Shown one piece after another: positions 62,216 through 64,000 of a stretch of DNA of 64,000 bases. Position 1 is the stretch's first letter. Each line of letters begins with the position of its first letter. Source of the DNA: Pedobacter arcticus A12 (GTDB lineage Bacteria > Bacteroidota > Bacteroidia > Sphingobacteriales > Sphingobacteriaceae); NCBI RefSeq assembly GCF_000302595.1, contig NZ_JH947127.1:1-64000 (forward strand). Direction: 5' to 3'. The notes beneath the pieces were generated by a model. The model ran no database searches and was not told the origin of the DNA. It saw only the letters and a list, made by a program, of their open reading frames with translations. Both the position numbers and the translations under genes were made by a program.

Positions 62216-62878
62216 ATGAAAAGCTTAAAGCGTTTTCTAGTTATTATTATAATGACGTTGGTTACCAAATCAAGTCTTGCGCAAAGCAACTTTACGGGTT
62301 ATTTTATGCCCACTGTTACCCTAAACCATTCTTTAAGCAAAACCATTAGTCAAAGTTTTGAGATAGAAAACAGGAATTTTATTTTTCAAGAGAACGAACT
62401 AGATTTTAAGGTAAAACACCTTGAATTTGGTTACCAGGCTAAATATCGCTTAGGGGCAAACGAACATTTAGGGTTTGGAATAAGATACCGTACTGAGATG
62501 GAAGAAGGGGAAGAGAATGAACTACGCTTAATACAGCAGTATGAATGGAAAAAACACGATAAAGCCTTACTAAAGCATCGGATAAGGGTTGAAGAAAGAA
62601 TTTATGATTCAAACGTTAAATTTCGCTTCCGTTATAAAGCTGGAGCAAGTTTTAAAACTAAGGTATTCTGTGATCAAGTTTACATTGCTAATGAGCTGGT
62701 TTTGACTATGGCAAAGCCGATTAAACCTAAGTATGAAAACCGGTTTTATGCGGAGGCCTCATGGGATTTATCTCCAAAATCGAAACTGATGCTGGGTGCA
62801 CAGTATCGTTTAGAAAACTTTACGCACACTGCACATCATAATCTATTTCTAACTACGGGTTTAACCTTTGACCTTTAG
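62216..62878 (+). CDS. DUF2490 domain-containing protein
   Basis: A 220-residue protein with a signal peptide (ending SLAQ, about residue 23) and a beta-strand-rich body of alternating aromatic and charged residues (EHLGFGIRYRTEMEE, RFYAEASWDLSPKSKLMLGA), ending in GLTFDL. This is the DUF2490 pattern, probably a small outer-membrane barrel of about ten strands. No function is known. It follows the PepSY-like gene after a terminator; both may respond to the adjacent two-component system, which is inference. Confidence 0.85.
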   Translation: MKSLKRFLVIIIMTLVTKSSLAQSNFTGYFMPTVTLNHSLSKTISQSFEIENRNFIFQENELDFKVKHLEFGYQAKYRLGANEHLGFGIRYRTEMEEGEENELRLIQQYEWKKHDKALLKHRIRVEERIYDSNVKFRFRYKAGASFKTKVFCDQVYIANELVLTMAKPIKPKYENRFYAEASWDLSPKSKLMLGAQYRLENFTHTAHHNLFLTTGLTFDL

Positions 62879-62890
62879 TATAAAACAAAA

Positions 62891-62925
62891 AAAGCCCGAT
62901 TAAACAGTAAATTTAACCGGGCTTT
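62891..62925. terminator. Bidirectional terminator between DUF2490 and lysA
   Basis: AAAGCCCG and CGGGCTTT pair over 8 bp and further A/T pairing extends inward (ATTAAA with TTTAA). It lies between convergent genes with A- and T-rich flanks. Confidence 0.75.
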
Positions 62926-62945
62926 GTATTAGAAATTAATGTGTC

Positions 62946-64000
62946 TTAATCCTCGGAAAATACATGTCTAATATCCGGACGTAAGTTATAAGCTGATGCC
63001 ATTACCTCTCCGTAGGCTCCCGCGGTTCTTAACGCAATTAAATCACCACGTTTAGTCTCGGGCATTGCTACATCTTTACCAAAACAGTCTGACGATTCGC
63101 AAATTGGTCCAACAACATCGTAAAGTATAGTGGAAGGTTGAAAGTTCAAAGTGGAGGAGTCAGCATCTTCTAACTTTTGACTTCCTACTTTTAACTTAGA
63201 AATATTTTCAATTTTATGATAAGCCTGATATAAAGCTGGACGCATTAATTCCGTCATCCCTGCATCTAATACGGCAAAGTTCTTTTTAATTCCGTTCTTG
63301 ATATATAAAACCTTAGAAACCAAACTACTGCACTGAGCAACTAAAGCTCTACCTAACTCGAAATGAACTTCTTGATGAGGTTTTACTGTTAAAAAATCTG
63401 CGAAGATTTTAAAATAAGCTTCAAAATCTGGAATCGGGTTTTCATCGGGCTGTTGATAGTCAACACCCAAACCACCTCCTACGTTAAGTACCTTAACCGG
63501 CATTCCGCGTTCTTCAAACCACGCCTGCATTTCATTCACTTTAACACATAAACTTTTAAAAACATTCATGTCTAAAATCTGTGAACCCACATGAAAATGA
63601 ATACCCAAGAAGCTTAAATTCTTAGACTTTTTAAGCATTTCAACAACAGCAGGTAAATCCCAAGAGTTTATACCGAACTTATTTTCATCTAAGCCTGTGG
63701 TAATGTAATGGTGCGTATGCGCATCAACATTTGGATTGATTCTTACAGCTACTTTGGCAGTTTTCCCTTTTGCTGCTGCCAGCTCATTAATTACCTCTAA
63801 CTCTTGTATAGATTCTACGTTGAAAGCAAATATATTCTGATCTAAAGCGTAATTAATTTCACGATCAGACTTCCCTACCCCGGCAAAAACAACTTGTTGC
63901 GGTGTAAATCCTGTTTCAACGGCTTTTTTAACTTCACCGCCAGAAACACAGTCGGCACCAAAACCTTGCGCTTTTATGGCTGCTAAGACTTTGTCGTTAA
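62946..64000 (-). CDS. lysA: Diaminopimelate decarboxylase (partial, 5' end beyond window)
   Basis: The frame stays open to the right edge of the window: 351 codons are visible and the N-terminal part with the PLP lysine is missing. LysA decarboxylates meso-diaminopimelate to lysine. Visible motifs: SGGEVKKA, GKSDREI, HTHHYITTG, GIHFHVGSQ, LNVGGGLGVDY, FELGRALVAQ and the active-site cysteine in GPICESSD. Between HKIENIS and ILYDVVGP lies an insertion of about 22 residues encoded by a period-7 repeat (KLKVGSQKLEDADSSTLNF). The protein is otherwise of usual form. The convergent neighbour is the DUF2490 gene. Confidence 0.93.
   Translation of the reverse strand, partial: NDKVLAAIKAQGFGADCVSGGEVKKAVETGFTPQQVVFAGVGKSDREINYALDQNIFAFNVESIQELEVINELAAAKGKTAKVAVRINPNVDAHTHHYITTGLDENKFGINSWDLPAVVEMLKKSKNLSFLGIHFHVGSQILDMNVFKSLCVKVNEMQAWFEERGMPVKVLNVGGGLGVDYQQPDENPIPDFEAYFKIFADFLTVKPHQEVHFELGRALVAQCSSLVSKVLYIKNGIKKNFAVLDAGMTELMRPALYQAYHKIENISKLKVGSQKLEDADSSTLNFQPSTILYDVVGPICESSDCFGKDVAMPETKRGDLIALRTAGAYGEVMASAYNLRPDIRHVFSED
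63131..63200. repeat. In-frame period-7 array inside lysA
   Basis: Ten heptamers in exact register fill 70 bp of coding sequence. The left units (such as TTGAAAG) are near reverse complements of the right ones (such as ACTTTTG), so the message can form a hairpin with a loop near 63159-63165. The translated segment falls between two conserved parts of LysA. Confidence 0.7.

Overview
The window looks like a chromosomal segment of a Bacteroidota bacterium, most likely Sphingobacteriaceae and close to Pedobacter. The signs are low GC, promoters of the TTTG / TAnnTTTG type, few Shine-Dalgarno sites, Bacteroidota-typical families (DUF4254 beside a GT9 glycosyltransferase, DUF6132, DUF2490, PepSY-like, the ferritin-like pair, an FtsK-LolA block), and several kinds of short dispersed repeats. 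The species assignment is inferred from gene content, not from a search.

Layout. 1-614 has no gene but a GC-rich repeat-like island. 615-3263: an oxidoreductase and two exported ferritin-like proteins. 3515-6867: a PolX-like protein, DUF4254 and a GT9 transferase. 7063-9965: a decaying surface-glycan patch with two intact glycosyltransferases, two gene remnants and a MITE-like element. 10053-13989: SixA phosphatase, then an operon (read leftward) of GT2, ECF sigma factor, RsmG and DprA. 14245-16672: a six-gene sulfur-handling operon below a cysteine-containing Crp/Fnr regulator, with a palindromic candidate operator between them. 16869-24341: DbpA-type helicase, thioesterase, class II aldolase, AccD, TopA and a small unknown protein.

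24368-27063 is an unusual three-gene unit: a tiny YLDPG-type membrane protein too short for routine calling, a kinase-like/methyltransferase fusion, and a membrane-anchored alkaline-phosphatase-fold protein. 27214-31698: orphan histidine kinase, DgkA-type kinase, cytochrome bd oxidase. 31841-34532: CDF transporter, NUDIX and BioA operon. 34647-40968: aminotransferase, PAS kinase, an atypical PEP carboxylase, tRNA-Ser(TGA) and a pseudouridine synthase. 41056-45141: a hexuronate unit (SDR reductase, UxuA, SSS symporter). 45335-50694: S8 protease, alanine symporter, glycerophosphodiesterase, ThyA. 50779-57768: IspE, a glycosyltransferase, a phosphatase, an MBL hydrolase, LolA and FtsK. 58048-64000: ankyrin protein, SdiA-regulated protein, a two-component pair beside PepSY-like and DUF2490 genes, and LysA running off the right edge.

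Most of the window is ordinary housekeeping content. The points that stand out are: arrays with a strict 7-bp period whose unit sequence differs from place to place, two of them read in frame inside bioA and lysA; a PolX whose polymerase aspartates are replaced while its PHP nuclease site is intact; the YLDPG/kinase-like-methyltransferase/phosphatase trio; and the Crp/Fnr-palindrome-rhodanese/OsmC module. All family names come from motif reading and memory, with no database search.
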